From positions 50,810,202 to 50,874,201 of the forward strand of contig CM026426.1 of the NCBI GenBank assembly GCA_014871385.1: a stretch of DNA of 64,000 nucleotides. Reading direction: 5' to 3'. The notes beneath the pieces were generated by a model. It was not told the origin of the DNA, did not search any database, and worked only from the letters and a program-made list of their open reading frames with translations. Below are positions 23,200-34,640 of this stretch, one piece after another. The translations under genes were made by a program, and so were the position numbers. Source of the DNA: Ceratodon purpureus. Lineage: Eukaryota > Streptophyta > Bryopsida > Pseudoditrichales > Ditrichaceae. Every line of letters begins with the position of its first letter. The stretch's first letter is position 1.

Positions 23200-25986
23200 C
23201 TCTTAGGGATTACCTAATATTCATATGCCATGGAGAGCAAGGTCTGTACAGATTGGCACGCAGATTGGAGATTGGTGATGAAGGAGGACCTACACGGCGT
23301 GAGTTGGAAATGCAATGCCGACATTTTAAAGAAGAACTGTGGAAGGTGAGAGACGATCTGGGTGGCAGCAGAGTCAAGCCTGACTCTGCATGACGATGTG
23401 TGCATGGGCTTGCAGATCGAGGTGCGTCGCTTGCAGCAAGAAAGTGAGCGCCTATAGGAAGAGAGTGAGCGCCTACAGCAGAGGGCCAACCCTTCAAAGG
23501 ACACACCTATGGAGATGCGACGTAGAGCACGCTCGCTCAAGGGGATTCATGAGTTGAATCGTGGTACGGGTTGTCCTAAACACATACTGAAGCTTGTTCG
23601 AAGAGTGTTGCAACCGCATCTCGTGGATGCTGTCAACGACAACAACCGGGTTATCCATGAGAAGCAGCGACTTCATGGGGATAAAGCCTCCCAAACAGGA
23701 ATTGCTATAGCGTTAGCAAAGATACTATCTAGGCATAAAGGTCTAACCCTCGCAACTCAATCATCCATGGAGCATGTTAAAATAAAGATTGCTAGCAACA
23801 TCCTTAAATCAATTGGAAAAAGTGTAGGGCCGGGTAAAATTCTTGCTGCCTACAACAAAGCAAGGGTGTCCCGTTGAGGCTATGGTGCTATTTACCAAGC
23901 CGTGAAGGATCCAAATATTGCTTTTACTAAGGATATGAAAGCCAACATACTACCAAGCCCCTAGTACGTGAAATTGCTCCGGCAGGAGCTGAATGCAAAC
24001 TTGCCACAATTTATTGGCGAGTACTACCACGCTCAAGGAAAAATGGAGCTGCCAACAGTGTCAAAGAAAACCAAGAAATCAGAGGAGTTGCGAAAAGAGG
24101 TAGTCTTGGATGAAAAGAATTCATTCTCCACTGACCTTGAGGTAGTCTAGCAAAACATGATCATCTTATATGGCATCACGGAATCACGTATGCATTTTCC
24201 TTTGATCCTGTTAGTGCCTAAGTACTTGGGCGTTTGGTGCCAGCAGCCGCATTGAGCGTGGACAACAAAGAAAGCTATTTTTTATTGCATCAGACAGTCA
24301 TTCTCACGTTCAAATTTTTTTCAAAGTTGGAAGGCGCTTTGCTGATCAATCTTTGTCCTCAAACTGGACCAGGCGGAGATTGTGAACGGAAAAAAGTTTG
24401 AACGTGTTAGCATCATGTTGTTGAACCGGGCATTGGACGTTGACATTCAGGTGGACCACGAGAGGTACTTCCCAGTACAATTTGAGCAAGAAATTTGGCC
24501 AGTTGCCACGTTCCAAGTCGAGAAGGAGTCCTACGATGTTCTGTCATGGATATTTAAAAAATTGAACTTACCAGCTGTGATTGCAGCGTAGTCAAATGGC
24601 CAAAGACTACAAGTCCCCCGAGTTCATGAATTCTATGTGGAGTGGCACCTTGCAGCAAACATGAAGACATGTAAGTGCATGTATGGGCTTCAGTCTGGGC
24701 CTGCATGTGTAGTGAACTACATATACTACGACCAAAAGAGGACTAAGCTCAAAGTGGAGACAACAAGTCAGGCAATGCTGCCATCAAAAGCCGTGGTAAA
24801 GCAAACTGGGTGGGAGGACTATTTTGGAGCAGCGTACCAGAAGAACCTTGTGACATGACAGCATCTACTAGGTGGAGGCCTATCCTGCCAATTCCTTTGT
24901 CCAGAGTGTACATATGTACACTACATGCCCATGTTTGATTGACAGAGAAGATTGTGCACATGCATATCATGTATGTTTGGAACATACACAATCTGAGACT
25001 TACGGCTATTGCAATTGAACAGATTGTGCCACAGAATCCATCTCTCCGTGGAGTTGTTGCTAGCAGACTTTTTAGGCCAAGCGTTTGGTCTGGCAATGAT
25101 AAGGCCTGGAAGGATATCTGTCAAGCTCAGAATAATAATACCGGAAGTGGAGCTGACCACATTGCAAAGGCTCAGATGTGGCAAGCCTTTGAAGAGGTGC
25201 TACCATATTTGACCAAATTGATGTCGATTGCAGAGCAAAGGATGTAGTTCAAACAAAAGATACACAAGTAGGGAAAGGCATACTTAAAGGCCTTCAGAGA
25301 GGAGCATGTTACCTACCACATGGTATGTTCAATGATTTGTCAGTTGATGCTTCCGGTCTTTCTTCAGAGGCCGCCTAGTTTACCTCCGCAAGCGGCTTTT
25401 AACTTCCTTTTTCCTGGTGACAAGATGTACATGTGAGGCACTCTTCTTGATTTGTGGACCACTATGGGAGCCTAGGAGTCTGGAGTTGTCAAGGTATGGA
25501 GAAATCACACCATCAAGTGAAGGCAGCACATCAAGCACATATAGCCCATAGTGGTGGGAAAGCCCGTACTAGTGCGATTCTGCAACAATTCCAGCATTGG
25601 TATCGAAACATACATTGACATCGATATTATAAGAAATGGAAGATCGAGGGAGCTGTACCTCACCCTGCTAATGGACCAAGGGCCGTAGCGGCATCCAGGA
25701 GACGTTAGCGGTGGCATCGATCAAGTGCTGCCAACGCCTGCGAGGAGTGGAGGTCAAGGAGGAGGCGTGTTGGAAGAGCATATGTTCTTGAAGAAGTCGT
25801 GGAAGGAGGAGGAGATGGCTTTGTTGAAGACGAGCCATAATGGAATGCCAATGGGGACATGGTTGGAAGTGGGGGCGACGAAGATGAATAGAGGGACGCT
25901 GTTGTGAACATCGAGGATGCTGGCAAGAGTGCTCCCGGGGAGGATGTTGCCCCTGATGTCGAGATTGAATATGCTGATAGCGAGTA
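23200..25986 (+). pseudogene. M3 relic: unknown coiled-coil protein with acidic tail
   Basis: Plus-strand coding-like segments follow each other with stops between them. 23209-23508 is coiled coil with the repeats SERL-EESERLQQ. 23509-23877 holds HELNRGTGCPKHILKLVRRV and IASNILKSIGKSVGPGKILA. 23968-24150 holds LRQELNANLPQFIGEYYHAQ. 24382-24858 holds ERVSIMLLNRALDVDIQV and EWHLAANMKTCKCMYGL. 24939-25247 holds QAFGLAMIRPGR in one frame and VWSGNDKAWKDICQAQNNN in another. The end, about 25.75-25.98 kb, is acidic. A TAG at 23455-23457 stands where the neighbouring repeat unit has CAG. No known family is recognised. It is not visibly related to M1 or M2. Confidence 0.45.
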
Positions 25987-25989
25987 GGG

Positions 25990-27490
25990 GGTTCAAAGTT
26001 GATATGTTTTTTCTTGATATACAATGTTTTGTACAAGGGTAATGTTATAGAGAAATATTATTTTTCATTTGAATTGTATCCTATAGACAGTATAGTGATG
26101 CGAACAGTATCATGTATGCTTGAAATTGTCTTCAAATGTACACTTTCTTTTAAAAAATAAAAAATAAAATATTCAAGCAATTGACTTTCAAAATTTAAGA
26201 GTTGTGCAAATACAAAGTCAAAGAAACATTGTCCATACTCAGGCAAATAAGACTGGAATTCTTTTCTAGAGATCTTACATTTGGATTATTATATTTAAAT
26301 TTTAGAAAATATGGATGTTCTTTATGGAAATAGTTATTACGGAAAGTCAAATTTTGAACTTTAAATCATGTTCTCTTATAAATTAATCTTGCTTTCGGAT
26401 TCAGTTCACTTAATTTTGGATCATGCATCATTTTTAATAAGTTTTTTCATTTAAAATTCCTTAGAGTTTTCTACGAGACCTTGGGCGCCATTAAGTTGCA
26501 TCATTTCTTAATTGAATTTTCTTATTTTTTGATTATAAAATTTGAAATCTTTCTAATTTGATTTGATTTGTTTTAATTTATATTAATGAATATAGTCTAG
26601 AAGACCGGGTCGAGGAGAGAAGCTCATTAGTTATTATTTTATTTTAAATTTATTTTAGAGGTCTTTGATAGGTTTCTATTTTTTAATTCTATTTTTATCT
26701 CCTTCTTCTAATATTAAAAAGTGAAGATCATTTATTTTTATTATAGAGGAACACGAAACATGAAAGAGAAAATCTATTATTTTGGAGACTTTCCTCAATT
26801 TTCTTGAATTTTTCCCCGAATTTGTGATATTTTAAAATTTATAAAAATCATAAAATAGAAATTAAAAAATAAAAGTAAAAAATAAAATACTTGGTAGGAA
26901 AAGTAAGAAATATGAAAAGAAATTTACAAAATTAAATAGTAGAATCAATTACACTTCTCCGCGGAGTTGTTGTTGAATAAATTTTATGAATTTCAAAAAC
27001 TTCTACAAGTCATATTCTTGAATTTAATATATATTTTTTGTTGAGATATTTTAGAATAAATCATTAGAATATTATAAACTTATGGTAGTCATATTCATCA
27101 ATTTATGAAATATAAATAATAATTTATAAACTTTTTTTTTTTTTTTTTCAAATTTCCTTCTTTTTCTCAAATTTTCTTTAAGAAGATTTTTGCTAAGTTC
27201 CTTTGTAATTTTCAATTATACATATTTTAGAGTGAACTGTACTTGTTGTTTAGCTAATTAATAATTAATAATTATTGGTTTTTTAAGATAATCATAAATT
27301 AATAATTTTTAAGATTAAGTTATTTTCCGTCTCCTAATTTTAGTTAATTTTCCTACCAATCATTATTTTAGATGCATTTTTATTTTTGGGTAGTTTTGTT
27401 ATTTTTGTTTTTATTGTTTCCTTCCTTTTTTCTTTCCCTCAATTTCAATTTATTTGTTTCAGTTTCTGTTTTTTCTTTTTTAATTTCGGA
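25990..27490. other. very AT-rich spacer
   Basis: About 1.5 kb is made mostly of A and T, including a T17 run at 27132-27148 and TTAATTAATAATTAATAATTATT-like stretches near 27.26 kb. No coding frame and no structured repeat could be defined. Confidence 0.6.
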
Positions 27491-28190
27491 ATAATGTGAT
27501 GCGTCATTGTAGAGGTGGCAGGAGGTTAATGGGCGTCGGTCATTCCCCTATGACCGTGGCGCCCATTTTCGTGCGGTATAGGGAGGAGGAGTCGCGACCC
27601 CCTTCCCCCCTTCTTGCCCTCGTTACTGCCAGCAATACTGGCGCGACTGGAACGTTGAAGGCCGCGACTTGCGAGGACTGCCGAAGAGCTCCTCCGAGGT
27701 AAGTTGGAGAATGGAGGTTGAGGGTCGGAGCTGAAGTAAGGAGGGGAGGGGGCGGAGCAAGGGGGCGAGAGGAGTTGAAGGAAGGGACAGCTGAGGGAGA
27801 AGGGACGGGGCTGAAGGTGCCGCGGAGGGGGCGGTGCTGAAGGTGCTGCGGAGGGTCGCCGCTCAAGGTGCTGCAGAGGGACGGAGCTGTAGAAGCTGCG
27901 GAGATTGTGAACAAAAAACGGTGCTGTGGATGGGCGGTCAGTAGAGGAGCAACGTCAGCGCGTGAAAGACAACGGCCTTAATGCGAAGGAAGGTGCTAAA
28001 GAGACGCGACAGTTTAGAGGTAAACCCCCTAGTCTAATGCGGTTGTGTGTCTTTGGACTTTGGTTGCACGAATTGTATGCTTGAAGTCAACCTCATAGCT
28101 CTAGCTATAGTCCTTGCTGTCAACAAATCTTGTACAAGCATTTCCTGCATCTATCTTCTACTTAATCTACTTAAGAGTTAGAGAGCTTCA
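27491..28190. other. GC-rich transition zone ahead of M2 copy B
   Basis: There is an abrupt change from the AT-rich DNA to G-rich sequence at about 27.5 kb. The minus-strand frame 27540-27914 is Pro/Ser-rich and follows from the purine-rich repeats rather than from a recognisable protein. Confidence 0.4.
27810..27910. repeat. tandem repeat, 25-26 bp unit, 4 copies
   Basis: Units start at 27810, 27836, 27861 and 27886 and share GCTGAAGGTGCTGCGGAGGG with changes. The last copy is the most diverged. Confidence 0.75.
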
Positions 28191-28238
28191 AGTTTGGGTA
28201 CATTGTGTCCCAATCTAATTCGTGGTTGTGCCACAGCC

Positions 28239-30135
28239 ATGGTTGCTAGCAGCAAGGAGGAGCTGGTTGGTACGCCATGGGACAACCCATTCGATGTGAA
28301 GTCGCTACCGGATGGTGTAGCGTCTAAGCTCGTGGAGATTGCTCCCTTTCTTCTTGGAAGGAAGAGGGCAAGCTACAACAACCAGTTCTTCCACCGTACA
28401 CTTTGCCTTTGCAACAGTGGAATTTCCTTCTCTGAGCTCAGCAGCAATAAGGTATGCAATAAATCCTTGTTTATAGTACGGTGGTCGGAGCGGTGATCTG
28501 GGCGCCACTACATTGCTAATTGTAGTGACAAGCATGCCATCGAGGATTACACAGAGATGCATGCGAAGGTGTATGGAGGTGACCTTGACAATAACATATT
28601 TGGTACCTCCCTTCTTTGAGCTTGTCATCTCAGCTTCGAGTTGGGCAAAGAGGTCAACTGGGCACAGAAGGTGGAGTCTTTGCAGAAGGCACGTGAGAAG
28701 AACGCTGCCCACAACCCTCTGAAGCTCTCACCCCTAGCAATCCAAGAGTAGATCGAGGCCATCATCAACGTGCTTACTAGCCACATCGATAACTAGCCCT
28801 CTGCTGGCAACACATCCTTGGCCATTGAGGGAGTCGCCACTCAACCTAGCCACGGCGCTCCACCTAGCAAGGGAGGGCCTGGAGTAGAGGGAGCGCGGGG
28901 TCGCACTCAAAGCGGGCTGAAGGGGAAGGGAAAGGCGTTGGTTCTCAAGGAGGAACCGATTCTCAAGTCTTCCACTGTTCGCAGCAAAGATGAAGACCGA
29001 CCTACCTTGGATCTAAAGGCAAAGTTGGACTAGGCCAAGACCAAGAAAGCAAGAGATCAGGCCAACCTAGCGAAGAAGGAGGCTTAGAGGGAAGTGATTC
29101 TTGGAGATTTGCGAACGAGTAAGGCTTTCTTGAAGGAGAGGGAGGATGAGGAGAACCGGTTCTATAATGATGTGACCGCCTACCGTGCTGCCAGCAAGAT
29201 AGCCGAGGCCGCTAGCTACGCAAAAGAAAAGTAGCAGTTTGATGCTTTGGCTTGTCTTGGTGGTGATCAGATGGCCAATGCGAGCAAGGCTGCCCAAGAA
29301 GCCCAGCATCGCATCGACAGCAAGGAGAAGCAGCTGGCAGCATTAGTAGGGGATATTAAGAAGTCTAAGGCTGAGGTCAGGGTTCTTAGTGTGGAGATCA
29401 TGTCCTTTAAGCTGGCAGCAGCATTCATACGGCCAAAGAATGTGCTCTTACACCTGCCATCCGAGTTTTGAGCCCTCCCCATCCAGGTTTCAGAGCCATG
29501 CCCTTTCTGTGACCGGTACTTTGTTGACACCGCTTGTGCACCCTTGACATGCGGCTGCTTAGCACACCCACATTGCATATTTGAAGTTGTCTTCTCCCTT
29601 GATGCCAAGTGTAGCCGTTGCTGCCGCTCCTTGAGTGGGGGGTGGCTTGGGCAATGAGGACTTCCACTGCATGAGTTAGCTCATGCGTAGCTCCACCACC
29701 TTCAGGAGGTTCTCAAGTCCGAGGTAGCTGTCCCTGACTTCCAAAGCTCCTTTGCTAACAACAAGATGGTGGCTGAGCATACTTCTCTTCCTTTGGAGGA
29801 GGAAGACCAAGTCAAGAAGAAGGCTCGTTCTGAAGCGACTGGGGTGCTTCAGATCCGTTTGTCACCACCAAGACCTCCACTCGATTCGTGGTTTCCGCGG
29901 AGATGCTGCCAGCAGATATAGGGGAGGCCGATTGTGCTGACAACATCCAAAGTTCAGACGACCTGAGCTTCCTCCAAGTGACACAAGCCCCTCCACGTGT
30001 GAACGTCGAAGACACACGCTCACATGGAGGTGAACGCAGCGGCAGTGCCACATAGTTTGGGGGGACATCTTCTGGCTCAAATAGAGCTCTCCTTGACAAG
30101 CTTGTGGATGCCATCGAGACCTTAGCAGTGCCCTA
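28239..30135 (+). pseudogene. M2 family protein, copy B: coiled coil plus RING-like Cys/His end
   Basis: Begins MVASSKEELVGTPWDNPF at 28239. The N-terminal domain includes EDYTEMHAKVYGGDLDNN and ELGKEVNWAQKVESLQKA. A basic linker (28818-29033) and coiled coils (29040-29470) follow. The zinc-binder-like part at about 29490-29650 reads EPCPFCDRYFVDTACAPLTC, then GCLAHPHCIFEVVF, then CSRC. This copy keeps the last Cys pair that copy A loses to a TAG. The acidic tail ends LLDKLVDAIETLAVP. Stops include TGA at 28617-28619 and TAG at 28749-28751, both at the same aligned positions as in copy A. Further TAG codons lie between 29033 and 29235. It is convergent with M1 copy B. Function unknown. Confidence 0.65.
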
Positions 30136-30808
30136 GATGTTTGTGGTTTTTTTGTAGATAGTGCCATAGCAGATTAGTATTAGCGGCATTGACGTTGTTC
30201 CACATTTTATTTTCATGTGCTTCCTTGATTTCGGACTCTATGTTCTCAACTGCGGTGGCAGCGAGTACTTGCTGTCAACTGTTTGTAAGTAGTTCCGATA
30301 GTAAGGGGTCAAACCTTGTGGAAACCGAACCTCCTTTTTTTGGACACTTATGATGAATGTTGTCCTATTGTATTTGCATATTGTACATGTGGCTGCCACC
30401 TTGGTCATGATTCTGTGAAAGTCGCCATTGTCTCGAACCCTAATTTTTGCTGGCAACAAGATGTTCTAGAAGTACACTTGCATTCATCAAGGGAGAACGT
30501 TACAATTTGGGGAGGATAAAACATATACTAAGCCATACATGATGTTGCAAGCACAATGTATAGTCCCTTACAAGGGTAAATAATATTACTCGCATCGGTT
30601 TGGTGAAATGTGAATGTAGAAAATACTGTGGGCAGACTTGTGAAGACCCGGATAGAACACCCTAATGCCGGTATAAAAAAGTCGTTGTCCTACACTTCCA
30701 CAATCTTGATGGTTTTGGAAACCGCCACCTCACCAAGAAATACACGCCTCTCATTACGTATATTGATCTACATCAATGCTTCCAACAAACTGTGTTAGTA
30801 TTGTTCTA
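30136..30808. other. spacer between the convergent M2 and M1 genes (copy B)
   Basis: About 670 bp between the two 3' ends. Frames of up to 73 codons are on both strands and are unsupported. No clear poly(A) signals can be assigned. Confidence 0.4.
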
Positions 30809-31870
30809 CTAGCTAAAAAAAGCAGCACCTTGCGTATGTAAAACCAAGGGAGTGTTGTTGCTTACATGTACCTTTTTTTCACGAGAACCATCTGCTTCCA
30901 CCAGAACCATATTGTACTCTTTGGGGTCATCGTCTCCAAGCGTCATTGCAATTTCATGGCGCAAGTGGGATACAAGCCATGCCTTGCCCACTTCAAATGC
31001 TGGCATTGGACTCCCTCTAAATGTACAGCAGACTTCGACCATCTCCACCTCTGGTTGATGGTCAATTGCATCCCATATGTTGTTGGCAGCACCCCTCAAT
31101 CTTGTACACTGGAACCTGGTGTATAGTGTCTGCCTGCCCACATGGTATTGGAAGACAATGCTGGACCTATTCACAACACCCTTGACAACATCCAAGCGAA
31201 TGTTAAACTTCTCAGTCCATCCAGGATTCGTCAAACTACTTAGGACTGCCATAGACGGAGAGTGTAAAACGAAGAGTGTAGGAGTCCGCCGAATGCTGTC
31301 ACATGCAACCGCAAACAAGTCCACCATAACGTGGACAGGCATAAACCATTTCTCATGGGCGAAACTACTACCAGTGGACGCTTTCATCGCATTGGCAAAA
31401 TCTGCTCTAAGCTTGGTCTTGAAGGCTTCAGAGGTGTGCATGTCTGGAAGCATGTCTCGATATCGTTTGCGTACAACGTAGGCCCTGCTAGAGGGAAATA
31501 TATACCACCAAGGAAGAATGTACCTATGTCCAACAAGTCTGTATGGCTTTGACCATTGCGCGTCGCCTCCCCAATTTCTGCATGGAGCAGAAGAATGGGA
31601 CTGATGATAAATGTGGGGTGCACCCAATCATCAAAGTGCGAGGACTATAGGTAGTTGGGTGTGCATGGCCTATTCGCTGCCACATCGGGATCCAAGCGTA
31701 AATGGCGAGGCTGGTACGCATGCCGCACAAGCACCTTATCAAGGTTGCTTGCTCCATGCATACCTGTTGTCTAAGAGAAATCCATGATCTAAGCCTTGAA
31801 GGCCTCTCAAAAATTATCTCCACCATGCCGCCTTGCCTCTCTACTCCAAGGCCCCTCGGACTTTAGTTGC
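30809..31870 (-). pseudogene. M1 family protein, copy B
   Basis: The minus-strand frame 30809-31627 (272 codons) holds LPDMHTSEAFKTKLRADFAN, MPVHVMVDLFAVACDSIRR and the C-terminal block VCCTFRGSPMPAFEVGKAWL with EYNMVLVEADG. The upstream part continues in another frame from about 31490 to 31870 (NLDKVLVRHAYQPRHLRL, DLLDIGTFFLGGIYFP), with TAG/TAA stops. The frame break falls just after the FFLGG[IL]Y[FL]P block, close to where copy A also breaks. DNA homology to copy A continues upstream to about 32.08 kb (shared CAGCACGTT). This copy is inverted relative to copy A. Confidence 0.65.
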
Positions 31871-32089
31871 GGCAGAACCCATGAATCCCAGTCTAGCCTT
31901 ATTCAGATCCAATTGCCATGGACGTCTTGATCATTGTGCAAAATTACGCTCTGAACTAGCGATTTTTGCCGTCAAGCCATGCTTCCCTCAACCCCAAGGT
32001 ATTGGGAGACACAAGAATGAACTATAACATCTGCCTTTCATACCAACCAAGGCTAAGGAACGTGCTGCCAGCAGACAAAAAATAAAATT

Positions 32090-33092
32090 TGCATAGTTTG
32101 AGCACTTGATGACAGCAAAATCCAGAGTTTGTAATTAAAGATGAAGTTTTCCATAATCCTACCTAGTCACAACGTTGCCCCCAGGAGGCAACGAAGCCTG
32201 GATCATGTCAAGCGAGAGAATTGAAAGAAATGCAAAAAAGTTAGCTAGTTTTGCAGCTCGCTACGAGCAAATGGCACATTATGTTGACAGCGAAGAAAGG
32301 CGCACTTCCACCTTGAATCAAGATGTCAGACTTAAGCAAAGTTTGCTGGGGGAGAGCACAATAAAGTGGACCACAAAGTGCAAAATGTGACCAGTAACAA
32401 GTGAATATGAAGTGTGCTGTTTTTGAAGGCTCAAAGCTGATTTTGAGGGTTTTGGTGTAGTTTTTGAGCATTTTAGTAACTTTCTAAGGTGTCATAAGGT
32501 ATCTTACACACATCCTCATAAAAAGAACATCATGGATTGAAACTAAATTTGACCACTAGTTCTAAATCATGAAAATGAACTTTTCCAAAGTCTTGATTTC
32601 TTCATTTAGGGTCCTCTATTGTCTTTAGATGATGTTTTTTTCAATTTAAAAAACAATGTTCGGTGAAAAAAAAGTGACAAAAAGTATCGCGGAAAAGACC
32701 CTCTTAAAAAACATCCTTGCAATACTTTTGGATTCCTAAATCAATCAATGAGTATATGAATTGACTATTTTAGAATACCTTTTAAACATACAAAGGGCCC
32801 CGCGAAATTAAAAGTGATTTCGGACAAAACCCTAAACTGTTTTGTTCACTTTTCCAAATGAGTCCATTCACTTTGCCCGAGTTCAACGTCTCCGTTTTCC
32901 ATTGTAAACTCAATGTCCTCTCTCGTAACTTTGAGAAGTTGAAGAAGATCAAGTCTACTTTCCGTATTCCAAACTCAATCTTGCATTGACATAACATAGA
33001 TTCCACTTTCCCTAGTGTTTACAGAAGGGGCTGAAATTGGTGAAAAGGTAAGCACTTTTTTGGTTCACTTTATTGTGCTTCCTTCCTGCTTC
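32090..33092. other. spacer, no gene recognised
   Basis: Short frames only; AT-rich from about 32.4 to 32.8 kb. Nothing supportable. Confidence 0.5.
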
Positions 33093-33097
33093 ATATA

Positions 33098-33410
33098 CAA
33101 TATCCAATACCCCAAATCATGTGGACACCTCGTAGCAAGTGCCAACTCTTACTGGCTGCACCGAATTCCCCAAATCACGTGCTTCTCCCTTGGCACTAAC
33201 CCCAACTGCCTGCACCTAATTTCCTTGATCACGTGGACACCTCGCTTAAAAAATGCGCTACCTATACCGCACCCACTCTCCCAAATCACGTGGAAATCTT
33301 GCAGCCCCAACTCCCTTTGGCTGCATCCAATTTCCCAGATGACGCTCTTCTCCCGCATCGCTAACCCGTACTGGCTGCACTCAGCTTCCCTAATCACCCA
33401 AACAACTTTG
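33098..33410. repeat. minisatellite, ~52-60 bp unit, about 6 copies, most with CACGTG-type core
   Basis: Imperfect units repeat the words CTGGCTGCA, CCAATTTCCC and CCAAATCACGTGGACACC. Core words start at about 33111, 33171, 33226, 33281, 33333 and 33388. Three units keep a perfect CACGTG (G-box/E-box palindrome) and the first has CATGTG. Translation of the minus strand gives a repetitive 90-codon frame that is a by-product of the repeat. Confidence 0.8.
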
Positions 33411-33498
33411 GCACAGACCAAGCAGCACTCGTCGTCGGTGGAGGAGGTAGGTGGGCGGACTCATAATTTCTTTGTTCAAATTGTAGGCAGAATGTTTG

Positions 33499-33750
33499 CT
33501 GACACGAGGAGGCCGGCTTGGGATCCGGTCTTAAGTGGGCCAGATTGCTGTCAGCGTGCCACCGAGCAAGTCCCAACACACGTCCTTTGCGAAGGTCATT
33601 GATTTGACTCCCTGCTCCGGCGTTGCTGGCACCACGGTGGCACCATTGGTGCCCCGTCAAAAGTGCGCAAGCACCCTCTTTTTTTCTCTCACGTGCCATT
33701 GCAAAGAGCCTTTTTGTGACTTGAATTTATACCTAATAATTGCTGGCATT
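33499..33750 (+). mobile_element. tRNA-type SINE, copy 1
   Basis: Aligns along about 240 bp with 52813-53058. Shared words in order: GGTC(TT/CC)(A)AAGTGGGC, GTCAGC, GTTGCTGGCACCACGGTGGC, TTTTTTTCTCTCACGTGCC, GCCTTTTTGTGAC, CCTAAT. The box B equivalent here is decayed (GATTTGACTCC near 33601), while copy 2 retains it. No clean target-site duplication was found by eye. Confidence 0.7.
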
Positions 33751-34640
33751 AAATCATATTATTGCGCATTACCTTCCACAACGCCATGACTGCTTTGCCG
33801 AATACAACCTGAGCGTGGTCATCATTGCTTTGGCATGGTTTGGAGGCTGATTAGCTTGCGTAAAAGCACGGATGGTAATAGGTGCCAACATGTGTTCCTC
33901 TTCCAACTCCGTCAACATCACTTACAAAACCCGTGCCTCTCTACCTTGCTTCTTGTAGTGGACTGAAGTCCTTATTTTTAGATTCTAAAATTAGAAAATT
34001 CGAAATTCTTGGGATATTTTCTGAAATTTTCTTTCTTTTAAACATATTTAGATCAATAGCATAAACCCATGCATTTTTTTTTCAATAAAAGTATGCTGCT
34101 TTTTCCCTCTTACTATGTTCTTTTTGTACAATAATATTGATTGGTGTAGACCAATTCTTCTTAGGTTTATTATTTGATTTCTTCAATTAGACAAATATCA
34201 TTGAAATATTCATGACCCAGTTTTCAAGGATTTTGAACCTCGTCCATGGTTTGTGTCTTTCCCTTCCTCAATTGTTTTTTAGTTGACTAGATCATAGTAG
34301 TAGTTGGCTAAATCTAATATTAATAGAAGGAAAAATGTTGCTGCTACTGCAAATTCACTTGATGACAATGTATGTGAAAGAAGTCTTTTCTTTACTCTTT
34401 CAGGGATACTTTCTATCCTGAATCTCTCTGAAATCCTATGAAAATTAATGTACTACCCCCTAAAACTGCCCTAAATCCGAGATCTGAACTGTCAACCTAG
34501 ATCTATTCAAATCCTGGTGGTATTTTCTCAGATCTGACAATATTCCTACTCATCTTGGTCTAATCTACAGTACCTACTCATTTTTACACCAGATCTACAA
34601 GACTTGTCAGACAAATTGACTCTCTTGGTCCCTCAACACT
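33751..34640. other. spacer, no gene recognised
   Basis: AT-rich DNA with no frame above 60 codons. Nothing supportable. Confidence 0.5.

Noticed and set aside
26040-27490. AT-rich block as a matrix-attachment region or replication origin
   Set aside because: High AT content alone is not evidence. No defined motif array was found.
28617-28751. Programmed stop readthrough or recoding in M2 (two stops at the same positions in both copies)
   Set aside because: Both copies also have other stops and frameshifts. Common descent from a broken master explains the shared stops more simply.
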